From Xanthomonas bromi (GTDB lineage Bacteria > Pseudomonadota > Gammaproteobacteria > Xanthomonadales > Xanthomonadaceae): DNA of 64,000 nucleotides. The stretch spans positions 62,001 through 126,000 of the forward strand of contig NZ_FLTX01000013.1 in NCBI RefSeq assembly GCF_900092025.1, read 5' to 3'. Shown here one piece after another: positions 1 to 7,771 of the stretch; within the stretch, counting starts at the first letter, position 1, and every line of letters starts with the position of its first letter. The notes under the pieces were generated by a model that saw only the letters and a list, made by a program, of their open reading frames with translations, was not told the DNA's origin and searched no databases. A program made the translations under genes and the position numbers.

Positions 1-108
1 CTATTGCGCGGCCGCTGGTTTCCACAGCGCCCCTATCGTAATCTGCCAGACTTCTTGCGTCAGATGGCGCGGCTCGGGCCGGACTTCTGGCGCGATCTGC
101 TGCGCTGA
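1..108 (+). CDS. C-terminal end of an unidentified protein (5' partial)
   Basis: An open frame enters at base 1 and stops at TGA 106-108, leaving 35 residues that end in FWRDLLR. The fragment is rich in Arg, Leu and aromatic residues and shows no motif I recognise. It lies 53 bases upstream of the first acyltransferase of the pigment cluster on the same strand, so it is probably another cluster gene, but the fragment is too short to name. Confidence 0.55.
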   Translation, partial: LLRGRWFPQRPYRNLPDFLRQMARLGPDFWRDLLR

Positions 109-161
109 GTGCGTGGCCAGGGATAGCGACGTACGTGCACAGTTTCGGGGACAAGACAAAA

Positions 162-911
162 ATGCCGTTGGCAAGGATGCCGTCGCGCCTGGCGTGGGCT
201 GTGTTCAATCTGTTGCAATTGGCGTTCACGCTGGTCTTCACCGCGGGCGGGATCGTCTACGCGTTGGTCGTGCTGGCGATCACGCGCGATCCCGAGCGGA
301 TGCTGCGCATGGGCAGCTGGATGTGGTCGCCGGTACTGTTCTGCGGTGCGGGCGCCACCGTCATCGTGGAAGGGCGCGAGCGGGTGGATTGGTCCAAGAA
401 CTATCTGTTCGTGAGCAACCACCAGTCGATCATCGACATTTGCGCGCTGTTCCATGCCTTGCCGGTGCCGCTTCGCTTCCTGCTCAAGGCAGAAATGCTC
501 AAGGTACCGTTCGTGAACTGGTATGCGCGCGCCACCGGCATGCTGTTTCTGGACCGGGATAGCCGCAGGGCGGGGGCCCAGGTGCGGCGTCAGGCGGCCG
601 CATTGCTGCGCGAAGGCAAACAGTTGTGCCTGTTTCCCGAAGGTACCCGCAGCCGCAGCGGCGCATTATTGCCATTCAAGGCCGGGCTACTGCAGGCCGC
701 TATCGATGCTGGCGTGCAGGTGGTTCCGGTGGCGCTGGACGGCTGCGGCAAGGTATTGCCGGTCGATGGCCTGTTCAGGGTGCGTCCCGGCATCATCCGC
801 GTGCGTATCGGCGAGCCGATCGCGGTGACCGGGCCGGATGCGCCAGACCGGCAACAATTGACCGAGCGGGCACACAAGGCTGTGGCTGCATTGCTTCAAC
901 CCAGGATCTGA
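162..911 (+). CDS. PlsC-type 1-acyl-glycerol-3-phosphate acyltransferase (pigment cluster)
   Basis: Membrane acyltransferase of the LPLAT/PlsC family, which moves an acyl chain from ACP or CoA onto a hydroxyl. In this setting it probably attaches the polyene acyl group to a lipid or glycerol acceptor. From ATG 162 it is 249 aa. A hydrophobic segment covers about residues 10-40, the HX4D catalytic motif NHQSIID has H87 and D92, and FPEGTRSR at 158-165 is the phosphate-binding block. ATG 162 is preferred because GGGGA lies about 10 bases upstream; GTG 135 in the same frame would add nine residues. The next gene starts 12 bases after the stop. A general phospholipid LPAAT is possible, but aryl-polyene clusters usually carry such an enzyme. 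Confidence 0.85.
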   Translation: MPLARMPSRLAWAVFNLLQLAFTLVFTAGGIVYALVVLAITRDPERMLRMGSWMWSPVLFCGAGATVIVEGRERVDWSKNYLFVSNHQSIIDICALFHALPVPLRFLLKAEMLKVPFVNWYARATGMLFLDRDSRRAGAQVRRQAAALLREGKQLCLFPEGTRSRSGALLPFKAGLLQAAIDAGVQVVPVALDGCGKVLPVDGLFRVRPGIIRVRIGEPIAVTGPDAPDRQQLTERAHKAVAALLQPRI

Positions 912-922
912 GTTCCACGCTT

Positions 923-1210
923 ATGGATTTCGTCGTGCCGCATGATCATCCCTGCCTGCCCGGACACTTCCCCGGCCGCCCCGTGGTGCCTGGCGTGGTC
1001 GTGCTCGACCATGTGCTGCAGGCGGTGGAAGCACTGTATGGTCCGCGCGCAGCCGCGCGCCTGCCGCAGGTGAAGTTCGTGCAGCCCTTGCTGCCCGGTC
1101 AGACCGCCTCGGTCACGCTGGAAGGCGATGGCCCGCGCTGGCGCTTCCGCGTGCAGCGCGCCGATGCATTGCTGGTCAGCGGCGAACTGGTGGCGGAGGC
1201 GGCGACATGA
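923..1210 (+). CDS. Small hot-dog 3-hydroxyacyl-ACP dehydratase-like protein
   Basis: A 95-residue single hot-dog domain resembling FabZ/ApeI-type thioester dehydratases. These remove water from 3-hydroxyacyl-ACP to create the double bonds of a polyene. The N-terminus reads VPHDHPCLPGHFPGRPVVPG; the H-x-x-x-x-G-H-F-P-G-x-P-V-x-P-G pattern is the FabZ active-site region. The usual acidic residue on the central helix is not obvious, since DHVLQAVEALYG follows directly. It is shorter than FabZ (about 150 aa). The TGA overlaps the ATG of the next acyltransferase, indicating translational coupling. It could be an accessory or chaperone-like hot-dog rather than a full dehydratase. Confidence 0.75.
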   Translation: MDFVVPHDHPCLPGHFPGRPVVPGVVVLDHVLQAVEALYGPRAAARLPQVKFVQPLLPGQTASVTLEGDGPRWRFRVQRADALLVSGELVAEAAT

Positions 1211-2181
1211 GCAGGCACTGGAAGCAGCGCCCGGAAGGCGGTGGGCGTTTTGCGTTGTGGCTGATCCGCGGGATCGCCCGGCACGGCGGGCGTGCGGTGG
1301 GGCGCGCGCTGCTATATCCGATCACGCTGTACTTCCTGCTGGTGCGTGTGCCCGAGCGCGCCGCCTCGCGTGCCTATCTGGCGCGGGTGCTGGGCCGCCC
1401 TGCTACGCTGCGCGATGTGGCGCGGCACATTCACACCTTTGCTTCGACCATCCTGGACCGCGTGTACATGCTGTGCGGGCAGATGCAGCGCTTCCGCGTG
1501 GACATCACCGGCCTGGATCAACTGCACACGCAAATGGATCGCGGCCGCGGCGTGCTGATCTTCGGCTCGCACCTGGGCAGCTTCGATGCGCTACGCGTGC
1601 TGGCCACCGAGCGCCCGGACGTGCAGGTCAAGGTGGTGCTGGACAAGGCGCACAACCGCGCCATGACCGACCTGCTGGGCGCGCTCAACCCGCAGCTGGC
1701 TGCCAACATCATCGACGCCAGCATGGATGCGACCTCGATCGTCATGGCGATCAAGGAAGCCACCGATGCCGGTGCGCTGGTGGCATTGCTGATCGATCGC
1801 CCGCGCGAAGGCGATCCGGCGCTGCCGGCGACGTTCCTCGGCCGCAATGCCATGTTCCCGACCTCGCCGTGGCTGATCGCCGCTGCGCTCAAGGTGCCGG
1901 TGGTGCTGGCCTTCGGCCTGTATCGTGGCGGCAATCATTACGAGCTGGCGTTCGAAACCTTCAGCGAAGGCCTGGACGTGCCGCGTCGTCAGCGCGCCCC
2001 CGTGTTGGCGGTACTCATGCGCGATTACGCTGCCAGGCTGGAACATTACACCTGCTACGCGCCGTACAACTGGTTCAACTTCTACGATTTCTGGAACACC
2101 CACCATGCCGATGCGCCGCACCCTGCCGTGGATGCTGATACTGCTGTTCAGCGCCGCACCGCTATGCGCCGCACCGCCTGA
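1207..2181 (+). CDS. LpxL/HtrB-family lysophospholipid acyltransferase-like protein (pigment cluster)
   Basis: A 324-aa inner-membrane acyltransferase of the lipid A acyltransferase-like (LPLAT) family. These enzymes carry an HX4D/E dyad, here SHLGSFDALR with H122 and D127. A hydrophobic stretch near residues 33-48 probably anchors it. The start ATG overlaps the stop of the dehydratase gene, and the 3' end overlaps the next gene by 77 bases. Aryl-polyene clusters carry such an enzyme, thought to acylate the carrier lipid of the pigment. A role in lipid A biosynthesis is less likely given the neighbours. Confidence 0.82.
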   Translation: MSRHWKQRPEGGGRFALWLIRGIARHGGRAVGRALLYPITLYFLLVRVPERAASRAYLARVLGRPATLRDVARHIHTFASTILDRVYMLCGQMQRFRVDITGLDQLHTQMDRGRGVLIFGSHLGSFDALRVLATERPDVQVKVVLDKAHNRAMTDLLGALNPQLAANIIDASMDATSIVMAIKEATDAGALVALLIDRPREGDPALPATFLGRNAMFPTSPWLIAAALKVPVVLAFGLYRGGNHYELAFETFSEGLDVPRRQRAPVLAVLMRDYAARLEHYTCYAPYNWFNFYDFWNTHHADAPHPAVDADTAVQRRTAMRRTA

Positions 2182-2752
2182 GACGCTGGACGTCGGGCAG
2201 GTGCTGCAGCGCCTGGCGCGCCCCGCACCGGTCAGCACCGAATTCGTCGAACTGCGTGGCTCGGCCTTGCTGAAGACGCCGTTGCGCGTGGAGGGCCACT
2301 ACCGTCGCCCGGATGCGCAGACGCTGGTGCGCGACGTCAGTGCGCCGTACCACGAAACCACCACGCTGACCGGCGACGAAGGCGTGCTGGAGCGCGAAGG
2401 CAAATCGCCACGCCGTTTCTCGTTGAGCCGCGTGCCCGAACTGGCCGGCTTGAAGTCCGGCTTCGGCGCGTTGCTGGCCGGCGACCGCGCGCTGCTGGAG
2501 CAGCACTACCGTGTCAGCGGGCAGGGCCAGCCGCAGGCCTGGCAGCTGACGCTGCAGCCCAAGGACCCCGCCGTGGCCAAGCAGGTGCGCGAATTGCGCC
2601 TGTACGGACGCAACGACGAATTGCGCTGTATCGAAAGCGTGCCCGCCAAGGGCGACGTGCAGCGCACGCTGCTGGCCGGCGCGGCCCGCGCGGCGGCCAA
2701 CGTGACCGATGCCGCGGCGCTGACAACGCTCTGCCACGGTCCGGGCGCGTGA
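2105..2752 (+). CDS. LolA-like outer-membrane lipoprotein carrier protein (pigment export)
   Basis: A secreted protein of about 215 aa. The first 23 residues (Met-Pro-Met-Arg-Arg, then a Leu-rich core ending PLCAA) form a Sec signal peptide. The mature part has a beta-rich LolA-like composition, including repeated charged strands such as VEGHYRRPDAQTLVRDV. Members found in aryl-polyene clusters are believed to ferry the acyl-polyene across the periplasm. The start is inside the preceding gene (77-base overlap); ATG 2111 is an alternative. The MMPL exporter follows within about 110 bases, which fits a transport module. Confidence 0.75.
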   Translation: MPMRRTLPWMLILLFSAAPLCAAPPETLDVGQVLQRLARPAPVSTEFVELRGSALLKTPLRVEGHYRRPDAQTLVRDVSAPYHETTTLTGDEGVLEREGKSPRRFSLSRVPELAGLKSGFGALLAGDRALLEQHYRVSGQGQPQAWQLTLQPKDPAVAKQVRELRLYGRNDELRCIESVPAKGDVQRTLLAGAARAAANVTDAAALTTLCHGPGA

Positions 2753-2860
2753 CCGCGCGCGGGATGGTTGCGCCGGTCGTTTCCAGAAACATCACAACAC
2801 TCGCCGCCGGAAAGCGCACATTGCAGATGACGCCCGTTGCCGCGCCCGCTGCCGGTGAAC

Positions 2861-5257
2861 ATGCGGCCACTGCAGCAGGACATGCCCACCATGGCGCTTG
2901 AATTGAATGCAAACCGCCGCATCGGCCTGGCGTTGCTGTGGCTGGCCTTGCTGGCAGTGGCCGGATTCTGGTTGAGCGAGACGCTCAAGGTCACCGGTGA
3001 TCTGCGCAAATTCATGCCCGCCCCGCGCACGCCGGCGCAAAAACTCTTGATCGAAGAACTCGGCGAAGGCCCTGGATCGCGGCTGCTGCTGATGGCGTTG
3101 TCCAACAGCGACCCGGTCACCTTGGCCGAGCAGTCGCAGCAACTGCAGAAAGCGCTGTCCGCCCAGCCGGACCTGTTCGAACTGGTCGGCAACGGCGGCA
3201 ATGCCGGGCTCGAGGCCATTCCGAAGCGCTTGCTGCCGTATCGCTATCTGCTCAGCGACAGCTTCGACAAGACCCCGCTCGACGCGCCGACGCTGGAAGC
3301 GGCGTTGCAGGCGCGTGTGCAGGACCTGGGCTCGCCAGCGGCGGCCATGGTGGAGCCGTTGCTGCCGCGCGACCCCACGATGGAAACCCTGCACCTGGCC
3401 GAAACCCTGCAGCCGGCAGCGATGCCGCAGACGCGCAATGACGTGTGGTTCGATCGTGCCGGCACCTCGGCGCTGTTGCTCGTGCAGACACGCGCCGCCG
3501 GCTTCGACCCCACTGGCCAGCAGCTGGCCTACGACGCCGTGCAAGCGGCCTTCGCGACCATCAGCAAGGGCACCTCCACGCGCCTGACGCTGACCGGGCC
3601 GGGCGCATTCGCAGTGGAAATCACCGCGCGTACCCAAGGCGAGGCGCAGTGGATCGGCACGCTGGATACGGTGGGCCTGGTGCTGTTGCTGCTGGTCGCC
3701 TACCGCAGCTGGAAGATTCCGGTGCTCGGCGTGTTGCCGCTGGCCAGTGCAGGTCTGGCCGGCTTGGGCGCTGTCGCACTGCTGTTCGACGGCGTGCACG
3801 GCATCACCGTGGCGTTCGGGTTCACGCTGATCGGTGTGGTGCAGGATTACCCGATCCACCTGTTCAGCCATCAGCGCCCCGGTCTGGATCCGCGCGAAAA
3901 CGCGCGGCATCTGTGGCCGACGCTGGCCACCGGCGTGGTTTCCACCTGCATTGCGTATGTGACCTTCCTGTTTTCCGGTGTGGATGGCTTGCGGCAGTTG
4001 GCGGTGTTTACCATTGCCGGCCTTGCCACCGCCGCGGTAACCACGCGTTGGCTGCTGCCGGCCTTGATCGATCCGGCGCCGCGCGACCATGCCGATTCGC
4101 GCCGGCTCGCCGTGCTGTGGCGTGGCATCGCGCGCCTGCCGCGGCCACGCATCAGCCTGGCGGTGATGGCGGTGGTCGGCATGGCGGTGATCGTGTTTGC
4201 GCCGGGGCAGTTCTGGCAGAACGATCTGTCGAAGCTGACGCCGGTGCCGCCCAAGGCATTGGCGCAGGACACGCATCTGCGTCAGGAACTGGGGGCGCCG
4301 GATGTGCGTTACGTGCTGGCGCTGCCGGCCGCGAACGATGAAGCGGCGCTTCAGGCCAGCGAGCAATTGCGTCCGCGCCTGGATGCGTTGGTGCGCGATG
4401 GTGCGCTGCTCGGTTACGACATGGCGGCACGCTATCTGCCTAGCGCCAAGACCCAGCAGGCGCGGCAGGCGGCGTTGCCCGACGCCGCACAGGCGCATGC
4501 GTTGACCGAGACTGCCGTCGCCACCACGCCGTTCCGCAGCGATGCGTTTGCGCCGTTCCTGCAGGATCTGGACGCCGCCAAACGCGCCGCACCGCTGCTT
4601 CCGAAGGATTTGACCGGTTCGCCGCTGGCCACGTCGGTCGGTGGCTTGCTGCTCGGCCGTGGCGATCGCAGCACCGCACTGGTGTCGTTGACCGGCTTGC
4701 GCGATCCGGCGGTCCTGGCCGCCGCCGTGCAAGGCAGCGGCGCGCAATTGCTGGATCTGAAGGACGCCTCCGAATCGCTGGTGGCCGCCTACCGCGGACG
4801 CGTGCTCGGTGCGCTGGTACTGGCCGCCTTGTTGCTGGCGGCGACCGTGGCAATCGCACTGCGCCGCCCGCGCCGTATCGTGCGCGTGCTGCTGCCGATG
4901 GCGCTGACCACGGTGCTGATTCTGGCGATCCTGCGCGGTACCGGGGTGGAGCTCAATCTATTCCATCTGATCGCGCTGATCCTGGCCGCCGGCCTGGGCC
5001 TGGATTACGCGCTGTTCTTCGATCATGCCGGCGACGATCATGCCGACCAGCTACGCACGCTGCATGCATTGATCGTCTGCAGCCTGATGACGCTGCTGGT
5101 GTTCGCGTTGTTGGCCGCTTCCAGCATCCCGGTATTGCGTGCGATCGGCAGCACGGTGGCGCTGGGCGTCTTGTTCAATTTCATCCTGGCCTTGCTGGTG
5201 TCGCGCGAACCGGCGCTGGAACGCACCGCCAATGGAGAGCCGCATGCAGCGACGTGA
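2861..5257 (+). CDS. MMPL/RND-superfamily exporter of the pigment cluster
   Basis: An inner-membrane transporter of about 798 aa with the duplicated RND plan: one N-terminal TM helix, a large periplasmic domain (about residues 40-240), a helix bundle near 265-400, a second helix and periplasmic domain (about 435-640), and a final bundle near 640-785. Seven-residue Ala/Leu/Val-rich runs repeat through both bundles. MMPL proteins move lipids out of the inner membrane; here the aryl-polyene lipid is the likely cargo, with the LolA-like protein as partner. In-frame starts are ATG 2861, 2882 and 2891; AGGA 10 bases before 2891 favours that last, shorter form. The 3' end overlaps the next dehydratase by 14 bases. 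Confidence 0.88.
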   Translation: MRPLQQDMPTMALELNANRRIGLALLWLALLAVAGFWLSETLKVTGDLRKFMPAPRTPAQKLLIEELGEGPGSRLLLMALSNSDPVTLAEQSQQLQKALSAQPDLFELVGNGGNAGLEAIPKRLLPYRYLLSDSFDKTPLDAPTLEAALQARVQDLGSPAAAMVEPLLPRDPTMETLHLAETLQPAAMPQTRNDVWFDRAGTSALLLVQTRAAGFDPTGQQLAYDAVQAAFATISKGTSTRLTLTGPGAFAVEITARTQGEAQWIGTLDTVGLVLLLLVAYRSWKIPVLGVLPLASAGLAGLGAVALLFDGVHGITVAFGFTLIGVVQDYPIHLFSHQRPGLDPRENARHLWPTLATGVVSTCIAYVTFLFSGVDGLRQLAVFTIAGLATAAVTTRWLLPALIDPAPRDHADSRRLAVLWRGIARLPRPRISLAVMAVVGMAVIVFAPGQFWQNDLSKLTPVPPKALAQDTHLRQELGAPDVRYVLALPAANDEAALQASEQLRPRLDALVRDGALLGYDMAARYLPSAKTQQARQAALPDAAQAHALTETAVATTPFRSDAFAPFLQDLDAAKRAAPLLPKDLTGSPLATSVGGLLLGRGDRSTALVSLTGLRDPAVLAAAVQGSGAQLLDLKDASESLVAAYRGRVLGALVLAALLLAATVAIALRRPRRIVRVLLPMALTTVLILAILRGTGVELNLFHLIALILAAGLGLDYALFFDHAGDDHADQLRTLHALIVCSLMTLLVFALLAASSIPVLRAIGSTVALGVLFNFILALLVSREPALERTANGEPHAAT

Positions 5258-5675
5258 CGCGATTGCCAAGCTGATTCCGCACCAGGGCGCCATGTGCCTG
5301 TGGGAAGAAGTGATCGAATGGGATGCGCAGCGCATCGTGCTGCGCAGTCACGCCCATCGCAGCGATGCGCATCCGTTGCGCTGCAACGGGCGCCTGCGCG
5401 CGCTGCATCTGTGCGAATACGGCGCGCAGGCCATGGCCGTGCATGGCGGTTTGCTGGGCCGCTGGTCCGGCAAGCCGGTACGCCTGGGCATGCTGGTGGC
5501 GCTGCGTGGCGTGGAGTTGCACGTGACCTATCTGGAAACGCTGCCGGATGCAATCGACTGCGAGGCGCAGGTGCTGGCGCAGGGCGAGGACAGTCAGCAA
5601 TACAGTTTTCGCCTGACCCATGGCGAGCAATTGCTCGCCGAAGGGCGCGCTACGGTGATGCTGCGCGCGCCCTGA
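5244..5675 (+). CDS. ApeP-like 3-hydroxyacyl-ACP dehydratase
   Basis: A 143-aa hot-dog protein beginning with the LIPHQGAMCLWEEV block typical of FabA/FabZ-like dehydratases of aryl-polyene clusters (ApeP type); the H in PHQGAM is the expected catalytic histidine. It would dehydrate 3-hydroxyacyl-ACP intermediates to give the conjugated chain. GGAGA lies 6 bases before ATG 5244, which supports this start over upstream in-frame codons inside the exporter gene. It overlaps the exporter gene by 14 bases, so translation is probably coupled. In related clusters a ketoreductase usually follows directly; here a broken accessory gene on the opposite strand intervenes. Confidence 0.85.
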   Translation: MQRRDAIAKLIPHQGAMCLWEEVIEWDAQRIVLRSHAHRSDAHPLRCNGRLRALHLCEYGAQAMAVHGGLLGRWSGKPVRLGMLVALRGVELHVTYLETLPDAIDCEAQVLAQGEDSQQYSFRLTHGEQLLAEGRATVMLRAP

Positions 5676-5683
5676 AATCAGCT

Positions 5684-6232
5684 TCAGGAGGCGGCGGGTG
5701 TCTTGGTTGCAATCAGCGCGCTCAGGTTGGCGACGCTGGGCAGGCGGTGCGTATACAGCCGCGCGATGTCGCCGCCGCTGTGTAAATGTTCGAAATGCTC
5801 CAACCCGATAGAGAGGAACTCGGGATTATCATCGCGCGCCGGCTTGATCTCGCCGACTTCGAGTGCCTTCAATGCGCTGATCCAATGGAAGGACTGACCG
5901 GCATCCTGGCGATTGAAGTAGGCGTACCAGACCGGAATGCGGAACAGCCGTTCGAACGTCACCGCACGTTTGAGCTCGCTCTCGTACGGAAGGCTGTAAC
6001 AGGCCTGATTGGCGTGTTTGAACTAGACGTAGTTCTTGACGTCAATGGCGATCAAGCCGATGGACTCCAATAGCAGCAGGAAGTCCGGTCGTTTGACCGC
6101 TGTGCCGAATAAGGGCGCGAAGGTGTCCGGCGCTTGGCAAATAGCCACATAGCTGAAGTCATGCAACTGCAGCCATGCATTCATCGCGTCCTCGCCTTGC
6201 TTGCCAAGGCTCGCCAAGTTCGCTGCACTCAT
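5684..6232 (-). pseudogene. PD-(D/E)xK nuclease-fold protein interrupted by an in-frame TAG
   Basis: The reverse strand reads a 182-codon frame from ATG 6232 to TGA 5684, broken only by TAG at 6025-6023 (codon 70). Before the stop: a helix GKQGEDAMNAWL with E14, then RPD (P49, D50), then IDVKNY (D64, K66). This gives the PD-x13-DxK arrangement of restriction-endonuclease-like folds. After the stop the frame continues in phase for 112 codons with normal composition (ERLFRIPVWYAYFNRQDAG). A single nonsense mutation or sequencing error is the simplest reading. It sits tail-to-tail with the dehydratase gene inside the pigment cluster, with lower GC than its neighbours, so it looks acquired. The family is not identified. 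Confidence 0.7.
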
Positions 6233-6414
6233 CTCGTGTCGTTCATCGCCGCCCGTGTCCGGAAGCTACCAGTCAGATTCGAAAGGACTCAAGCGGCAGC
6301 GGTCGGATGTGCGGCATGGTCAGGCAAATACGCGATAGGTGCCAAGAGTCCGTCCCTCAGCGGACAGCTTGATTTACGATAACGCTCCTTCTTTGCTCAT
6401 ATGGTTCGTGGCTT

Positions 6415-7146
6415 ATGAACTCAGTTGCACGACGCGCCCTCGTCACCGGCGGCAGCGGCGATCTTGGCGGTGCAATCTGCCGTCACCTGGCCGCGCAGGG
6501 CCGGCATGTGATCGTGCATGCCAATCGCAATCTGGCCCGTGCGCAAGAGGTGGTTGCCGCGATCGTGGCCGAAGGCGGCAGTGCACAGGCGGTGGCCTTC
6601 GATGTGGCGGATGCGCAGGCAAGTTCGGCGGCGCTGGAGACCCTGCTGGAAGCCGGCCCGATCCAGATCGTGGTCAACAACGCCGGCATCCATGACGACG
6701 CACCGATGGCGGGCATGAATGCCGAGCAGTGGCACCGCGTCATCGATGTCTCGCTGCACGGTTTCTTCCACGTCACCCAGCCCTTGCTGCTGCCGATGGC
6801 ACGCACGCGCTGGGGGCGCATCGTCAGCGTGTCGTCGGTGTCGGCAGTGCTGGGCAATCGTGGGCAGACCAACTACGCCGCCGCCAAGGCGGCGTTGCAC
6901 GGCGCCAGCAAATCGCTCTCGCGCGAAATGGCCAGCCGCGGCATTGCAGTGAATGTGGTCGCGCCGGGCGTGATCGAAAGCGACATGGTCGGCGACAGTT
7001 TTGCGCCGGAAGTGATCAAGCAATTGGTGCCGGCCGGCCGCGTCGGCAAACCCGATGAAGTGGCCGCGCTGGTCGCCTTTCTGTGCTCGGAAGCGGCCGG
7101 CTACATCAATGGCCAGGTCATTGGCGTCAATGGTGGGATGGGCTGA
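6415..7146 (+). CDS. FabG-like 3-oxoacyl-ACP reductase (SDR family)
   Basis: A 243-aa short-chain dehydrogenase that reduces 3-oxoacyl-ACP with NADPH; in this cluster it is the likely ketoreductase step of polyene elongation. The cofactor motif is VTGGSGDLGGAI near residue 9, NNAG is present near residue 83, the catalytic serine lies in VSVSSVSAV, and the YAAAK active-site pair follows. The C-terminus (INGQVIGVNGGMG) is typical of FabG. It is the last rightward gene of the cluster and is separated from the ApeP-like dehydratase by the inserted pseudogene. A housekeeping FabG role is less likely given its position. Confidence 0.9.
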   Translation: MNSVARRALVTGGSGDLGGAICRHLAAQGRHVIVHANRNLARAQEVVAAIVAEGGSAQAVAFDVADAQASSAALETLLEAGPIQIVVNNAGIHDDAPMAGMNAEQWHRVIDVSLHGFFHVTQPLLLPMARTRWGRIVSVSSVSAVLGNRGQTNYAAAKAALHGASKSLSREMASRGIAVNVVAPGVIESDMVGDSFAPEVIKQLVPAGRVGKPDEVAALVAFLCSEAAGYINGQVIGVNGGMG

Positions 7147-7284
7147 GGGCGACTAACAAAACTACTGCGCAGTGCCAGGCGGGCGCGGCCGGTGCTCGGT
7201 GCGGCATGTACCACTCGTACGCTGCGGTTCTGAGCGTGCCGTCCATGCCCACCTGACGACTGCTCGCTACGTTTGGTAGTAGCT

Positions 7285-7746
7285 CTAAATCGCATCGAAG
7301 TTGATGTAGCGACATTCCCCACGCATCACGGATGCCTTGGTGATGAGCACCTCATCACCAGCGCGACTGAGCGTATGGATGTACTCCAGCTTTCCTGAGG
7401 ATGTCTTAAGAAAGGTGTAAACCTCGGCAGTCTTCCCTGGATAAACAACCAGAATGGATAAAGAACTGATGCCCCGGCTTAGAAGCGTTATCTGTGCTCC
7501 TTCCTCGCGAGCTGACACTATCTCCTTCCGAACATCTACATAGATCAGGTCGTAATCATCTCCCTGTCTTGAGAGTTTGGTCAGACCGCCGGTGATCCTT
7601 TCATCGTTCCAGCCGCTGTCTTTTGCCGTGATGATGCCTGTTTCGGCGTAGTAGCCTTTCCCTGCGGGATTTGAGCATGAGGCGATCTCCGCAGCATAAG
7701 TCGGTGTGCTAAGCGCAATCAATATAGCGAAACAGATAAGTTTCAT
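7285..7746 (-). CDS. Small secreted protein of unknown function
   Basis: A 153-aa protein from ATG 7746, chosen because AGGTG stands 7 bases upstream; a GTG at 7755 is in frame. The first 18 residues (MKLICFAILIALSTPTYA) form a signal peptide, so the mature protein is periplasmic or secreted. A cysteine sits early in the mature part (IASCSNPAGKG) and another near the C-terminus (RGECRYINFD), possibly forming a disulphide. Base composition is clearly lower in GC than the flanking pigment genes. It lies in the convergent gap between the two pigment operons. I recognise no family; a secreted effector or inhibitor is conceivable but unsupported. Confidence 0.65.
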   Translation of the reverse strand: MKLICFAILIALSTPTYAAEIASCSNPAGKGYYAETGIITAKDSGWNDERITGGLTKLSRQGDDYDLIYVDVRKEIVSAREEGAQITLLSRGISSLSILVVYPGKTAEVYTFLKTSSGKLEYIHTLSRAGDEVLITKASVMRGECRYINFDAI

Positions 7747-7771
7747 AGCGCACACCTAATTCTGGCAGGCC

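Noticed and set aside
2792-4747. A 651-codon reverse-strand frame opposite the MMPL exporter gene.
   Set aside because: Composition is Arg/Gln/His-rich with no motif, as expected for an antisense shadow of a high-GC gene.
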